DNA of 64,000 bases from Auanema rhodensis (GCA_964057225.1 OZ059897.1:4340001-4404000); one strand, 5' to 3'; counted from the stretch's first letter, positions 36,505 to 51,244 are shown. Translations and numbers: made by a program. Notes: generated from the sequence alone by a model not told the origin.

Positions 36505-38960
36505 TGTATGGAGCGTTTCTCAATGTAGTATAGTGCATTCGATGCGGATTTTTAAGCTGCGTTGATCTGTGTTATCAGATTTGCGCTAGCTTAAAAATGC
36601 ACCGAGTAATCAACTGATATAGGTTCACACTTATATCCTCGATTTTCACCCTGAAGAATTAATTTTTTCGTTGAATAACATTGTCCATCATCTTTGCCTT
36701 GAAAAAAGAAATCTAAAAACTCCTACTTTTTGTGAAATTATTTAGAAATTTTTCGGGAAAATTTTTGTCACAATGTTTTTGGAAGCAATGTTGAGTGTAC
36801 ATGGGAACTCAGCATACACTAATGCATTATTTTTCAAACGATCATAACTAATTTTTGTATGGAGCGTTTCTCAATGTAGTATAGTGCATTCGATGCGGAT
36901 TTTTAAGCTGCGTTGATCTGTGTTATCAGATTTGCGCTAGCTTAAAAATGCACCGAGTAATCAACTGATATAGGTTCACACTTATATCCTCGATTTTCAC
37001 CCTGAAGAATTAATTTTTTCGTTGAATAACATTGTCCATCGTCTTTGCCTTGAAAAAAGAAATCTAAAAACTCCTACTTTTCGTGAAATCATTTAGAAAT
37101 TTTTCGGGAAAATTTTTGTCACAATGTTTTTGGAAGCAATGTTGAGTGTACATGGGAACTCAGCATACACTAATGCATTATTTTTAAACGATCATAACTA
37201 ATTTTTGTTTAGAGCGTTTCTCAATGTAGTATAGTGCATTCGATGCGGATTTTTAAGCTGCGTCGATCTGTGTTATCAGATTTGAGTTAGCTTGAAAATG
37301 CACCGAGATATCAACTGATATATGTTCACACTTATATCCTCGATTTTCACCCTGAAGAAATGATTTTTTCGTTGAAAAACATTGTCCATCGTATTCGTCT
37401 TGAAAAAAGGAATCTAAAAACATCTACTTTTTGTGAAATTATTTAGAAATTTTTCGGGAAAATTTTTGTCACAATGTTTTTGGAAGCAATGTTGAGTGTA
37501 CATGGGAACTCAGCATACACTAATGCATTATTTTTCAAACGATCATAACTAATTTTTGTATAGAGCGTTTCTCAATGTAGTATAGTGCATTCGATGCGGA
37601 TTTTTAAGCTGCGTCGATCTGTGTTATCAGATTTGAGTTAGCTTAAAAATGCACCGAGATATCAACTGATATATGTTCACACTTATATCCTCGATTTTCA
37701 CCCTGAAGAAATGATTTTTTCGTTGAAAAACATTGTCCATCGTATTCGTCTTGAAAAAAAGAATCTAAAAACATCTACTTTTTGTGAAATTATTCAGAAA
37801 TTTTTCGGGAAAATTTTTGTCAAAATGTTTTTGGAAGCAATGTTGAGTGTACATGGGAACTCAACATACACTAATGCATTATTTTTCAAACGATCATAAC
37901 TAATTTTTGTATGGAGCGTTTCTCAATGTAGTATAGTGCATTCGATGCGGATTTTTAAGCTGCGTTGATCTGTGTTATCAGATTTGCGCTAGCTTAAAAA
38001 TGCACCGAGTAATCAACTGATATAGGTTCACACTTATATCCTCGATTTTCACCCTGAAGAATTAATTTTTTCGTTGAATAACATTGTCCATCGTCTTTGC
38101 CTTGAAAAAAGAAATCTAAAAACTCCTACTTTTCGTGAAATTATTTAGAAATTTTTCGGAAAAATTTTTGTCACAATGTTTTTGGAAGCAATGTTGAGTG
38201 TACATGGGAACTCAGCATACACTAATGCATTATTTTTCAAACGATCATAACTAATTTTTGTTTAGAGCGTTTCTCAATGTAGTATAGTGCATTCGATGCG
38301 GATTTTTAAGCTGCGTCGATCTGTGTTATCAGATTTGAGTTAGCTTGAAAATGCACCGAGATATCAACTGATATATGTTCACACTTATATCCTCGATTTT
38401 CACCCTGAAGAAATGATTTTTTCGTTGAAAAACATTGTCCATCGTATTTGTCTTGAAAAAAGGAATCTAAAAACATCTACTTTTTGTGAAATTATTTAGA
38501 AATTTTTCGGGAAAATTTTTGTCACAATGTTTTTGGAAGCAATGTTGAGTGTACATGGGAACTCAGCATACACTAATGCATTATTTTTCAAACGATCATA
38601 ACTAATTTTTGTATAGAGCGTTTCTCAATGTAGTATAGTGCATTCGATGCGGATTTTTAAGCTGCGTCGATCTGTGTTATCAGATTTGAGTTAGCTTAAA
38701 AATGCACCGAGATATCAACTGATATATGTTCACACTTATATCCTCGATTTTCACCCTGAAGAAATGATTTTTTCGTTGAAAAACATTGTCCATCGTATTC
38801 GTCTTGAAAAAAAGAATCTAAAAACATCTACTTTTTGTGAAATTGTTCAGAAATTTTTCGGGAAAATTTTTGTCAAAATGTTTTTGGAAGCAATGTTGAG
38901 TGTACATGGGAACTCAACATACACTAATGCATTATTTTTCAAACGATCATAACTAATTTT
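36505..38960. repeat. Ah-Ac-Bg-Ba then Ac-Bg-Ba
   Basis: These are a full module (36505-37907) and a second one lacking its Ah unit (37908-38960). Both Bg units (37206, 38259) start TGTTTAGAG. The unit at 36856 is 350 bp because a C is missing in the TTTTTCAAACG near its end. The Ba unit at 38610 has G in place of A at u236, and the Bg unit at 38259 has GTATTTGTC near u187. Confidence 0.88.
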
Positions 38961-41768
38961 TGTATGGAGCGTTTCTCAATGTAGTATAGTGCATTCGATG
39001 CGGATTTTTAAGCTGCGTTGATCTGTGTTATCAGATTTGCGCTAGCTTAAAAATGCACCGAGTAATCAACTGATATAGGTTCACACTTATATCCTCGATT
39101 TTCACCCTGAAGAATTAATTTTTTCGTTGAATAACATTGTCCATCGTCTTTGCCTTGAAAAAAGAAATCTAAAAACTCCTACTTTTTGTGAAATTATTTA
39201 GAAATTTTTCGGGAAAATTTTTGTCACAATGTTTTTGGAAGCAATGTTGAGTGTACATGGGAACTCAGCATACACTAATGCATTATTTTTCAAACGATCA
39301 TAACTAATTTTTGTATGGAGCGTTTCTCAATGTAGTATAGTGCATTCGATGCGGATTTTTAAGCTGCGTTGATCTGTGTTATCAGATTTGCGCTAGCTTA
39401 AAAATGCACCGAGTAATCAACTGATATAGGTTCACACTTATATCCTCGATTTTCACCCTGAAGAATTAATTTTTTCGTTGAATAACGTTGTCCATCGTCT
39501 TTGCCTTGAAAAAAAAAATCTAAAAACTCCTACTTTTTGTGAAATTATTTAGAAATTTTTCGGGAAAATTTTTGTCACAATGTTTTTGGAAGCAATGTTG
39601 AGTGTACATGGGAACTCAGCATACACTAATGCATTATTTTTCAAACGATCATAACTAATTTTTGTATAGAGCGTTTCTCAATGTAGTATAGTGCATTCGA
39701 TGCGGATTTTTAAGCTGCGTCGATCTGTGTTATCAGATTTGAGTTAGCTTGAAAATGCACCGAGATATCAACTGATATATGTTCACACTTATATCCTCGA
39801 TTTTCACCCTGAAGAAATGATTTTTTCGTTGAAAAACATTGTCCATCGTATTCGTCTTGAAAAAAGGAATCTAAAAACATCTACTTTTTGTAAAATTATT
39901 TAGAAATTTTTCGGGAAAATTTTTGTCACAATGTTTTTGGAAGCAATGTTGAGTGTACATGGGAACTCAGCATACACTAATGCATTATTTTTCAAACGAT
40001 CATAACTAATTTTTGTATAGAGCGTTTCTCAATGTAGTATAGTGCATTCGATGCGGATTTTTAAGCTGCGTCGATCTGTGTTATCAGATTTGAGTTAGCT
40101 TAAAAATGCACCGAGATATCAACTGATATATGTTCACACTTATATCCTCGATTTTCACCCTGAAGAAATGATTTTTTCGTTGAAAAACATTGTCCATCGT
40201 ATTCGTCTTGAAAAAAAGAATCTAAAAACATCTACTTTTTGTGAAATTAATCAGAAAATTTTCGGGAAAATTTTTGTCAAAATGTTTTTGGAAGCAATGT
40301 TGAGTGTACATGGGAACTCAACATACACTAATGCATTATTTTTCAAACGATCATAACTAATTTTTGTATGGAGCGTTTCTCAATGTAGTATAGTGCATTC
40401 GATGCGGATTTTTAAGCTGCGTTGATCTGTGTTATCAGATTTGCGCTAGCTTAAAAATGCACCGAGTAATCAACTGATATAGGTTCACACTTATATCCTC
40501 GATTTTCACCCTGAAGAATTAATTTTTTCGTTGAATAACATTGTCCATCATCTTTGCCTTGAAAAAAGAAATCTAAAAACTCCTACTTTTTGTGAAATTA
40601 TTTAGAAATTTTTCGGGAAAATTTTTGTCACAATGTTTTTGGAAGCAATGTTGAGTGTACATGGGAACTCAGCATACACTAATGCATTATTTTTCAAACG
40701 ATCATAACTAATTTTTGTATGGAGCGTTTCTCAATGTAGTATAGTGCATTCGATGCGGATTTTTAAGCTGCGTTGATCTATGTTATCAGATTTGCGCTAG
40801 CTTAAAAATGCACCGAGTAATCAACTGATATAGGTTCACACTTATATCCTCGATTTTCACCCTGAAGAATTAATTTTTTCGTTGAATAACATTGTCCATC
40901 GTCTTTGCCTTGAAAAAAGAAATCTAAAAACTCCTACTTTTCGTGAAATTATTTAGAAATTTTTCGGGAAAATTTTTGTCACAATGTTTTTGGAAGCAAT
41001 GTTGAGTGTACATGGGAACTCAGCATACACTAATGCATTATTTTTCAAACGATCATAACTAATTTTTGTATAGAGCGTTTCTCAATGTAGTATAGTGCAT
41101 TCGATGCGGATTTTTAAGCTGCGTCGATCTGTGTTATCAGATTTGAGTTAGCTTGAAAATGCACCGAGATATCAACTGATATATGTTCACACTTATATCC
41201 TCGATTTTCACCCTGAAGAAATGATTTTTTCGTTGAAAAACATTGTCCATCGTATTCGTCTTGAAAAAAGGAATCTAAAAACATCTACTTTTTGTGAAAT
41301 TATTTAGAAATTTTTCGGGAAAATTTTTGTCACAATGTTTTTGGAAGCAATGTTGAGTGTACATGGGAACTCAGCATACACTAATGCATTATTTTTCAAA
41401 CGATCATAACTAATTTTTGTATAGAGCGTTTCTCAATGTAGTATAGTGCATTCGATGCGGATTTTTAAGCTGCGTCGATCTGTGTTATCAGATTTGAGTT
41501 AGCTTAAAAATGCACCGAGATATCAACTGATATATGTTCACACTTATATCCTCGATTTTCACCCTGAAGAAATGATTTTTTCGTTGAAAAACATTGTCCA
41601 TCGTATTCGTCTTGAAAAAAAGAATCTAAAAACATCTACTTTTTGTGAAATTATTCAGAAATTTTTCGGGAAAATTTTTGTCAAAATGTTTTTGGAAGCA
41701 ATGTTGAGTGTACATGGGAACTCAACATACACTAATGCATTATTTTTCAAACGATCATAACTAATTTT
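38961..41768. repeat. Eight-unit higher-order repeat, copy 2
   Basis: Order is At-An-Bg-Ba-Ah-Ac-Bg-Ba, 2,808 bp. The same eight subtypes in the same order lie at 51245-54052. A shorter version starts at 28783. The first Ba has the AAAATTTT-CGGG variant and the second does not, a distinction shared between copies, so the unit of exchange was the whole octamer and not single units. Confidence 0.9.
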
Positions 41769-44225
41769 TGTATGGAGCGTTTCTCAATGTAGTATAGTGC
41801 ATTCGATGCGGATTTTTGAGCTGCGTTGATCTGTGTTATCAGATTTGCGCTAGCTTAAAAATGCACCGAGTAATCAACTGATATAGGTTCACACTTATAT
41901 CCTCGATTTTCACCCTGAAGAATTAATTTTTTCGTTGAATAACATTGTCCATCGTCTTTGCCTTGAGAAAAGAAATTTAAAAACTCCTACTTTTTGTGAA
42001 ATTATTTAGAAATTTTTCGGGAAAATTTTTGTCACAATGTTTTTGGAAGCAATGTTGAGTGTACATGGGAACTCAGCATACACTAATGCATTATTTTTCA
42101 AACGATCATAACTAATTTTTAAATAGAGCGTTTCTTAATGTAGTATAGTGCATTCGATGCGGATTTTTAAGCTGCGTCGATCTGTGTTATCAGATTTGAG
42201 TTAGCTTAAAAATGCACCGAGATATCAACTGATATATGTTCACACTTATATCCTCGATTTTCACCCTGAAGAAATGATTTTTTCGTTGAAAAACATTGTC
42301 CATCGTATTCGTCTTGAAAAAAAGAATCTAAAAACATCTACTTTTTGTGAAATTATTTAGAAATTTTTCGGGAAAATTTTTGTCACAATGTTTTTGGAAG
42401 CAATGTTGAGTGTACATGGGAACTCAGCATACACTAATGCATTATTTTTCAAACGATCATAACTAATTTTTGTATGGAGCGTTTCTCAATGTAGTATAGT
42501 GCATTCGATGCGGATTTTTAAGCTGCGTTGATCTGTGTTATCAGATTTGCGCTAGCTTAAAAATGCACCGAGTAATCAACTGATATAGGTTCACACTTAT
42601 ATCCTCGATTTTCACCCTGAAGAATTAATTTTTTCGTTGAATAACGTTGTCCATCGTCTTTGCCTTGAAAAAAAAAATCTAAAAACTCCTACTTTTTGTG
42701 AAATTATTTAGAAATTTTTCGGGAAAATTTTTGTCACAATGTTTTTGGAAGCAATGTTGAGTGTACATGGGAACTCAGCATACACTAATGCATTATTTTT
42801 CAAACGATCATAACTAATTTTTGTATAGAGCGTTTCTCAATGTAGTATAGTGCATTCGATGCGGATTTTTAAGCTGCGTCGATCTGTGTTATCAGATTTG
42901 AGTTAGCTTGAAAATGCACCGAGATATCAACTGATATATGTTCACACTTATATCCTCGATTTTCACCCTGAAGAAATGATTTTTTCGTTGAAAAACATTG
43001 TCCATCGTATTCGTCTTGAAAAAAGGAATCTAAAAACATCTACTTTTTGTGAAATTATTTAGAAATTTTTCGGGAAAATTTTTGTCACAATGTTTTTGGA
43101 AGCAATGTTGAGTGTACATGGGAACTCAGCATACACTAATGCATTATTTTTCAAACGATCATAACTAATTTTTGTATAAAGCGTTTCTCAATGTAGTATA
43201 GTGCATTCGATGCGGATTTTTAAGCTGCGTCGATCTGTGTTATCAGATTTGAGTTAGCTTAAAAATGCACCGAGATATCAACTGATATATGTTCACACTT
43301 ATATCCTCGATTTTCACCCTGAAGAAATGATTTTTTCGTTGAAAAACATTGTCCATCGTATTCGTCTTGAAAAAAAGAATCTAAAAACATCTACTTTTTG
43401 TGAAATTATTCAGAAAATTTTCGGGAAAATTTTTGTCAAAATGTTTTTGGAAGCAATGTTGAGTGTACATGGGAACTCAACATACACTAATGCATTATTT
43501 TTCAAACGATCATAACTAATTTTTGTATGGAGCGTTTCTCAATGTAGTATAGTGCATTCGATGCGGATTTTTAAGCTGCGTTGATCTGTGTTATCAGATT
43601 TGCGCTAGCTTAAAAATGCACCGAGTAATCAACTGATATAGGTTCACACTTATATCCTCGATTTTCACCCTGAAGAATTAATTTTTTCGTTGAATAACAT
43701 TGTCCATCGTCTTTGCCTTGAAAAAAAAAATCTAAAAACTCCTACTTTTTGTGAAATTATTTAGAAATTTTTCGGGAAAATTTTTGTCACAATGTTTTTG
43801 GAAGCAATGTTGAGTGTACATGGGAACTCAACATACACTAATGCATTATTTTTCAAACGATCATAACTAATTTTTGTATGGAGCGTTTCTCAATGTAGTA
43901 TAGTGCATTCGATGCGGATTTTTAAGCTGCGTTGATCTGTGTTATCAGATTTGCGCTAGCTTAAAAATGCACCGAGTAATCAACTGATATAGGTTCACAC
44001 TTATATCCTCGATTTTCACCCTGAAGAATTAATTTTTTCGTTGAATAACATTGTCCATCGTCTTTGCCTTGAAAAAAAAAATCTAAAAACTCCTACTTTT
44101 TGTGAAATTATTTAGAAATTTTTCGGGAAAATTTTTGTCACAATGTTTTTGGAAGCAATGTTGAGTGTACATGGGAACTCAACATACACTAATGCATTAT
44201 TTTTCAAACGATCATAACTAATTTT
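41769..44225. repeat. Seven-unit block X-K-An-Bg-Ba-An-An, copy 1
   Basis: The order recurs at 57563-60018. The last two An units have u176 A and u308 A. The K unit at 42120 is unusual: it has the TAAATAGAG start but a B-type 5' half (GAGTTAGC, u50 A, u59 C). The Ba unit at 43173 starts TGTATAAAG, a private change. Confidence 0.85.
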
Positions 44226-47200
44226 TGTATGGAGCGTTTCTCAATGTAGTATAGTGCATTCGATGCGGATTTTTAAGCTGCGTTGATCTGTGTTATCAGA
44301 TTTGCGCTAGCTTAAAAATGCACCGAGTAATCAACTGATATAGGTTCACACTTATATCCTCGATTTTCACCCTGAAGAATTAATTTTTTCGTTGAATAAC
44401 ATTGTCCATCATCTTTGCCTTGAAAAAAGAAATCTAAAAACTCCTACTTTTTGTGAAATTATTTAGAAATTTTTCGGGAAAATTTTTGTCACAATGTTTT
44501 TGGAAGCAATGTTGAGTGTACATGGGAACTCAGCATACACTAATGCATTATTTTTCAAACGATCATAACTAATTTTTAAATAGAGCGTTTCTTAATGTAG
44601 TATAGTGCATTCGATGCGGATTTTTGAGCTGCGTTGATCTGTGTTATCAGATTTGCGCTAGCTTAAAAATGCACCGAGTAATCAACTGATATATGTTCAC
44701 ACTTATATCCTCGATTTTCACCCTGAAGAAATGATTTTTTCGTTGAAAAACATTGTCCATCGTATTCGTCTTGAAAAAAAGAATCTAAAAACATCTACTT
44801 TTTGTGAAATTATTTAGAAATTTTTCGGGAAAATTTTTGTCACAATGTTTTTGGAAGCAATGTTGAGTGTACATGGGAACTCAGCATACACTAATGCATT
44901 ATTTTTCAAACGATCATAACTAATTTTTGTATGGAGCGTTTCTCAATGTAGTATAGTGCATTCGATGCGGATTTTTAAGCTGCGTTGATCTGTGTTATCA
45001 GATTTGCGCTAGCTTAAAAATGCACCGAGTAATCAACTGATATAGGTTCACACTTATATCCTCGATTTTCACCCTGAAGAATTAATTTTTTCGTTGAATA
45101 ACGTTGTCCATCGTCTTTGCCTTGAAAAAAAAAATCTAAAAACTCCTACTTTTTGTGAAATTATTTAGAAATTTTTCGGGAAAATTTTTGTCACAATGTT
45201 TTTGGAAGCAATGTTGAGTGTACATGGGAACTCAGCATACACTAATGCATTATTTTTCAAACGATCATAACTAATTTTTGTATAGAGCGTTTCTCAATGT
45301 AGTATAGTGCATTCGATGCGGATTTTTAAGCTGCGTCGATCTGTGTTATCAGATTTGAGTTAGCTTGAAAATGCACCGAGATATCAACTGATATATGTTC
45401 ACACTTATATCCTCGATTTTCACCCTGAAGAAATGATTTTTTCGTTGAAAAACATTGTCCATCGTATTCGTCTTGAAAAAAGGAATCTAAAAACATCTAC
45501 TTTTTGTGAAATTATTTAGAAATTTTTCGGGAAAATTTTTGTCACAATGTTTTTGGAAGCAATGTTGAGTGTACATGGGAACTCAGCATACACTAATGCA
45601 TTATTTTTCAAACGATCATAACTAATTTTTGTATAGAGCGTTTCTCAATGTAGTATAGTGCATTCGATGCGGATTTTTAAGCTGCGTCGATCTGTGTTAT
45701 CAGATTTGAGTTAGCTTAAAAATGCACCGAGATATCAACTGATATATGTTCACACTTATATCCTCGATTTTCACCCTGAAGAAATGATTTTTTCGTTGAA
45801 AAACATTGTCCATCGTATTCGTCTTGAAAAAAAGAATCTAAAAACATCTACTTTTTGTGAAATTATTCAGAAAATTTTCGGGAAAATTTTTGTCAAAATG
45901 TTTTTGGAAGCAATGTTGAGTGTACATGGGAACTCAACATACACTAATGCATTATTTTTCAAACGATCATAACTAATTTTTGTATGGAGCGTTTCTCAAT
46001 GTAGTATAGTGCATTCGATGCGGATTTTTAAGCTGCGTTGATCTGTGTTATCAGATTTGCGCTAGCTTAAAAATGCACCGAGTAATCAACTGATATAGGT
46101 TCACACTTATATCCTCGATTTTCACCCTGAAGAATTAATTTTTTCGTTGAATAACATTGTCCATCGTCTTTGCCTTGAAAAAAAAAATCTAAAAACTCCT
46201 ACTTTTTGTGAAATTATTTAGAAATTTTTCGGGAAAATTTTTGTCACAATGTTTTTGGAAGCAATGTTGAGTGTACATGGGAACTCAGCATACACTAATG
46301 CATTATTTTTCAAACGATCATAACTAATTTTTGTATGGAGCGTTTCTCAATGTAGTATAGTGCATTCGATGCGGATTTTTGAGCTGCGTTGATCTGTGTT
46401 ATCAGATTTGCGCTAGCTTAAAAATGCACCGAGTAATCAACTGATATAGGTTCACACTTATATCCTCGATTTTCACCCTGAAGAATTAATTTTTTCGTTG
46501 AATAACATTGTCCATCGTCTTTGCCTTGAGAAAAGAAATTTAAAAACTCCTACTTTTTGTGAAATTATTTAGAAATTTTTCGGGAAAATTTTTGTCACAA
46601 TGTTTTTGGAAGCAATGTTGAGTGTACATGGGAACTCAGCATACACTAATGCATTATTTTTCAAACGATCATAACTAATTTTTAAATAGAGCGTTTCTTA
46701 ATGTAGTATAGTGCATTCGATGCGGATTTTTGAGCTGCGTTGATCTGTGTTATCAGATTTGCGCTAGCTTAAAAATGCACCGAGTAATCAACTGATATAT
46801 GTTCACACTTATATCCTCGATTTTCACCCTGAAGAAATGATTTTTTCGTTGAAAAACATTGTCCATCGTATTCGTCTTGAAAAAAAGAATCTAAAAACAT
46901 CTACTTTTTGTGAAATTATTTAGAAATTTTTCGGGAAAATTTTTGTCACAATGTTTTTGGAAGCAATGTTGAGTGTACATGGGAACTCAGCATACACTAA
47001 TGCATTATTTTTCAAACGATCATAACTAATTTTTGTATGGAGCGTTTCTCAATGTAGTATAGTGCATTCGATGCGGATTTTTGAGCTGCGTTGATCTGTG
47101 TTATCAGATTTGCGCTAGCTTAAAAATGCACCGAGATATCAACTGATATATGTTCACACTTATATCCTCGATTTTCACCCTGAAGAAATGATTTTTTCGT

Positions 47201-48437
47201 TGAAAAACATTGTCCATCGTATTCGTCTTGAAAAAAAGAATCTAAAAACATCTACTTTTTGTGAAATTATTCAGAAATTTTTCGGGAAAATTTTTGTCAA
47301 AATGTTTTTGGAAGCAATGTTGAGTGTACATGGGAACTCAGCATACACTAATGCATTATTTTTCAAACGATCATAACTAATTTTTGTATAGAGCGTTTCT
47401 CAATGTAGTATAGTGCATTCGATGCGGATTTTTAAGCTGCGTCGATCTGTGTTATCAAATTTGAGTTAGCTTAAAAATGCACCGAGATATCAACTGATAT
47501 ATGTTCACACTTATATCCTCGATTTTCACCCTGAAGAAATGATTTTTTCGTTGAAAAACATTGTCCATCGTATTCGTCTTGAAAAAAAGAATCTAAAAAC
47601 ATCTACTTTTTGTGAAATTATTCAGAAATTTTTCGGGAAAATTTTTGTCAAAATGTTTTTGGAAGCAATGTTGAGTGTACATGGGAACTCAACATACACT
47701 AATGCATTATTTTTCAAACGATCATAACTAATTTTTGTATGGAGCGTTTCTCAATGTAGTATAGTGCATTCGATGCGGATTTTTAAGCTGCGTTGATCTG
47801 TGTTATCAGATTTGCGCTAGCTTAAAAATGCACCGAGTAATCAACTGATATAGGTTCACACTTATATCCTCGATTTTCACCCTGAAGAATTAATTTTTTC
47901 GTTGAATAACATTGTCCATCATCTTTGCCTTGAAAAAAGAAATCTAAAAACTCCTACTTTTTGTGAAATTATTTAGAAATTTTTCGGGAAAATTTTTGTC
48001 ACAATGTTTTTGGAAGCAATGTTGAGTGTACATGGGAACTCAGCATACACTAATGCATTATTTTTCAAACGATCATAACTAATTTTTGTATGGAGCGTTT
48101 CTCAATGTAGTATAGTGCATTCGATGCGGATTTTTAAGCTGCGTTGATCTGTGTTATCAGATTTGCGCTAGCTTAAAAATGCACCGAGTAATCAACTGAT
48201 ATAGGTTCACACTTATATCCTCGATTTTCACCCTGAAGAATTAATTTTTTCGTTGAATAACATTGTCCATCGTCTTTGCCTTGAAAAAAGAAATCTAAAA
48301 ACTCCTACTTTTCGTGAAATCATTTAGAAATTTTTCGGGAAAATTTTTGTCACAATGTTTTTGGAAGCAATGTTGAGTGTACATGGGAACTCAGCATACA
48401 CTAATGCATTATTTTTCAAACGATCATAACTAATTTT
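44226..48437. repeat. Ah-K-An-Bg-Ba-An-X-K-D-Ba-Ah-Ac
   Basis: K-An-Bg-Ba-An-X (44577-46682) is the seven-unit module with a different start and one An fewer, followed by another K. The D unit at 47034 is type A to at least u82 with u50 G, then B from u103, so its breakpoint lies earlier than in most D units; it is open for the 62-codon frame (47188). The Ba at 47385 has ATCAAATTT in place of ATCAGATTT, which breaks the inner arm of the 51-nt dyad. Confidence 0.85.
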
Positions 48438-49489
48438 TGTATAGAGCGTTTCTCAATGTAGTATAGTGCATTCGATGCGGATTTTTAAGCTGCGTCGATC
48501 TGTGTTATCAGATTTGAGTTAGCTTAAAAATGCACCGAGATATCAACTGATATATGTTCACACTTATATCCTCGATTTTCACCCTGAAGAAATGATTTTT
48601 TCGTTGAAAAACATTGTCCATCGTATTCGTCTTAAAAAAAAGAATCTAAAAACATCTACTTTTTGTGAAATTATTCAGAAATTTTTCGGGAAAATTTTTG
48701 TCAAAATGTTTTTGGAAGCAATGTTGAGTGTACATGGGAACTCAACATACACTAATGCATTATTTTTCAAACGATCATAACTAATTTTTGTATAGAGCGT
48801 TTCTCAATGTAGTATAGTGCATTCGATGCGGATTTTTAAGCTGCGTTGATCTGTGTTATCAGATTTGCGCTAGCTTAAAAATGCACCGAGTAATCAACTG
48901 ATATAGGTTCACACTTATATCCTCGATTTTCACCCTGAAGAATTAATTTTTTCGTTGAATAACATTGTCCATCGTCTTTGCCTTGAAAAAAGAAATCTAA
49001 AAACTCCTACTTTTCGTGAAATTATTCAGAAAATTTTCGGGAAAATTTTTGTCAAAATGTTTTTGGAAGCAATGTTGAGTGTACATGGGAACTCAACATA
49101 CACTAATGCATTATTTTTCAAACGATCATAACTAATTTTTGTATGGAGCGTTTCTCAATGTAGTATAGTGCATTCGATGCGGATTTTTAAGCTGCGTCGA
49201 TCTGTGTTATCAGATTTGAGTTAGCTTGAAAATGCACCGAGATATCAACTGATATAGGTTCACACTTATATCCTCGATTTTCACCCTGAAGAATTAATTT
49301 TTTCGTTGAATAACATTGTCCATCATCTTTGCCTTGAAAAAAGAAATCTAAAAACTCCTACTTTTTGTGAAATTATTTAGAAATTTTTCGGGAAAATTTT
49401 TGTCACAATGTTTTTGGAAGCAATGTTGAGTGTACATGGGAACTCAGCATACACTAATGCATTATTTTTAAACGATCATAACTAATTTT
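48438..49489. repeat. Three-unit block Ba-Ac*-C*, copy 1
   Basis: The Ba unit has CTTAAAAAAAAG near u195 (u197 A). The Ac* unit (48789) is type A to u227, then Ba from u239, including the AAAATTTT-CGGG dyad and u267 A. The C* unit (49140) has a B 5' half with u118 G and an Ah 3' half. It is 350 bp because of the same missing C as in the unit at 36856, and like that unit it precedes a unit starting TGTTTAGAG. Confidence 0.87.
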
Positions 49490-49840
49490 TGTTTAGAGCG
49501 TTTCTCAATGTAGTATAGTGCATTCGATGCGGATTTTTAAGCTGCGTCGATCTGTGTTATCAGATTTGAGTTAGCTTGAAAATGCACCGAGATATCAACT
49601 GATATATGTTCACACTTATATCCTCGATTTTCACCCTGAAGAATTAATTTTTTCGTTGAATAACGTTGTCCATCGTCTTTGCCTTGAAAAAAAAAATCTA
49701 AAAACTCCTACTTTTTGTGAAATTATTTAGAAATTTTTCGGGAAAATTTTTGTCACAATGTTTTTGGAAGCAATGTTGAGTGTACATGGGAACTCAGCAT
49801 ACACTAATGCATTATTTTTCAAACGATCATAACTAATTTT
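49490..49840. repeat. C unit with An-type 3' half
   Basis: This unit starts TGTTTAGAG and has a Bg-type 5' half (u89 G, GAGTTAGC), then an An 3' half with u176 G and the A10 run. It is the only unit with this combination, a recombinant between Bg and An that switches in the u119-154 core. Confidence 0.85.
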
Positions 49841-50893
49841 TGTATAGAGCGTTTCTCAATGTAGTATAGTGCATTCGATGCGGATTTTTAAGCTGCGTCG
49901 ATCTGTGTTATCAGATTTGAGTTAGCTTAAAAATGCACCGAGATATCAACTGATATATGTTCACACTTATATCCTCGATTTTCACCCTGAAGAAATGATT
50001 TTTTCGTTGAAAAACATAGTCCATCGTATTCGTCTTAAAAAAAAGAATCTAAAAACATCTACTTTTTGTGAAATTATTCAGAAATTTTTCGGGAAAATTT
50101 TTGTCAAAATGTTTTTGGAAGCAATGTTGAGTGTACATGGGAACTCAACATACACTAATGCATTATTTTTCAAACGATCATAACTAATTTTTGTATAGAG
50201 CGTTTCTCAATGTAGTATAGTGCATTCGATGCGGATTTTTAAGCTGCGTTGATCTGTGTTATCAGATTTGCGCTAGCTTAAAAATGCACCGAGTAATCAA
50301 CTGATATAGGTTCACACTTATATCCTCGATTTTCACCCTGAAGAATTAATTTTTTCGTTGAATAACATTGTCCATCGTCTTTGCCTTGAAAAAAGAAATC
50401 TAAAAACTCCTACTTTTCGTGAAATTATTCAGAAAATTTTCGGGAAAATTTTTGTCAAAATGTTTTTGGAAGCAATGTTGAGTGTACATGGGAACTCAAC
50501 ATACACTAATGCATTATTTTTCAAACGATCATAACTAATTTTTGTATGGAGCGTTTCTCAATGTAGTATAGTGCATTCGATGCGGATTTTTAAGCTGCGT
50601 CGATCTGTGTTATCAGATTTGAGTTAGCTTGAAAATGCACCGAGATATCAACTGATATAGGTTCACACTTATATCCTCGATTTTCACCCTGAAGAATTAA
50701 TTTTTTCGTTGAATAACATTGTCCATCATCTTTGCCTTGAAAAAAGAAATCTAAAAACTCCTACTTTTTGTGAAATTATTTAGAAATTTTTCGGGAAAAT
50801 TTTTGTCACAATGTTTTTGGAAGCAATGTTGAGTGTACATGGGAACTCAGCATACACTAATGCATTATTTTTCAAACGATCATAACTAATTTT
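49841..50893. repeat. Three-unit block Ba-Ac*-C*, copy 2
   Basis: This repeats 48438-49489 with a four-unit offset. It shares u197 A, the Ac* breakpoint between u227 and u239, and the C* unit with u118 G. The C* unit here keeps the C lost in copy 1. The Ba unit has a private ATA in place of ATT near u177, the only silent change I found in the 62-codon frame. Confidence 0.87.
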
Positions 50894-51244
50894 TGTATAG
50901 AGCGTTTCTCAATGTAGTATAGTGCATTCGATGCGGATTTTTAAGCTGCGTCGATCTGTGTTATCAGATTTGAGTTAGCTTAAAAATGCACCGAGATATC
51001 AACTGATATATGTTCACACTTATATCCTCGATTTTCACCCTGAAGAATTAATTTTTTCGTTGAATAACATTGTCCATCGTCTTTGCCTTGAAAAAAGAAA
51101 TCTGAAAACTCCTACTTTTCGTGAAATTATTTAGAAATTTTTCGGGAAAATTTTTGTCAAAATGTTTTTGGAAGCAATGTTGAGTGTACATGGGAACTCA
51201 ACATACACTAATGCATTATTTTTCAAACGATCATAACTAATTTT
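50894..51244. repeat. C unit with late A-to-B switch
   Basis: This unit has three segments: a Ba 5' half, an Ac middle (A from u155 to u239, with TAG), then a Ba end (u267 A, u308 A). It implies at least two exchanges within 351 bp, or exchange with an already chimeric unit. It also has a private G in TCTGAAAAC near u211. Confidence 0.85.
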
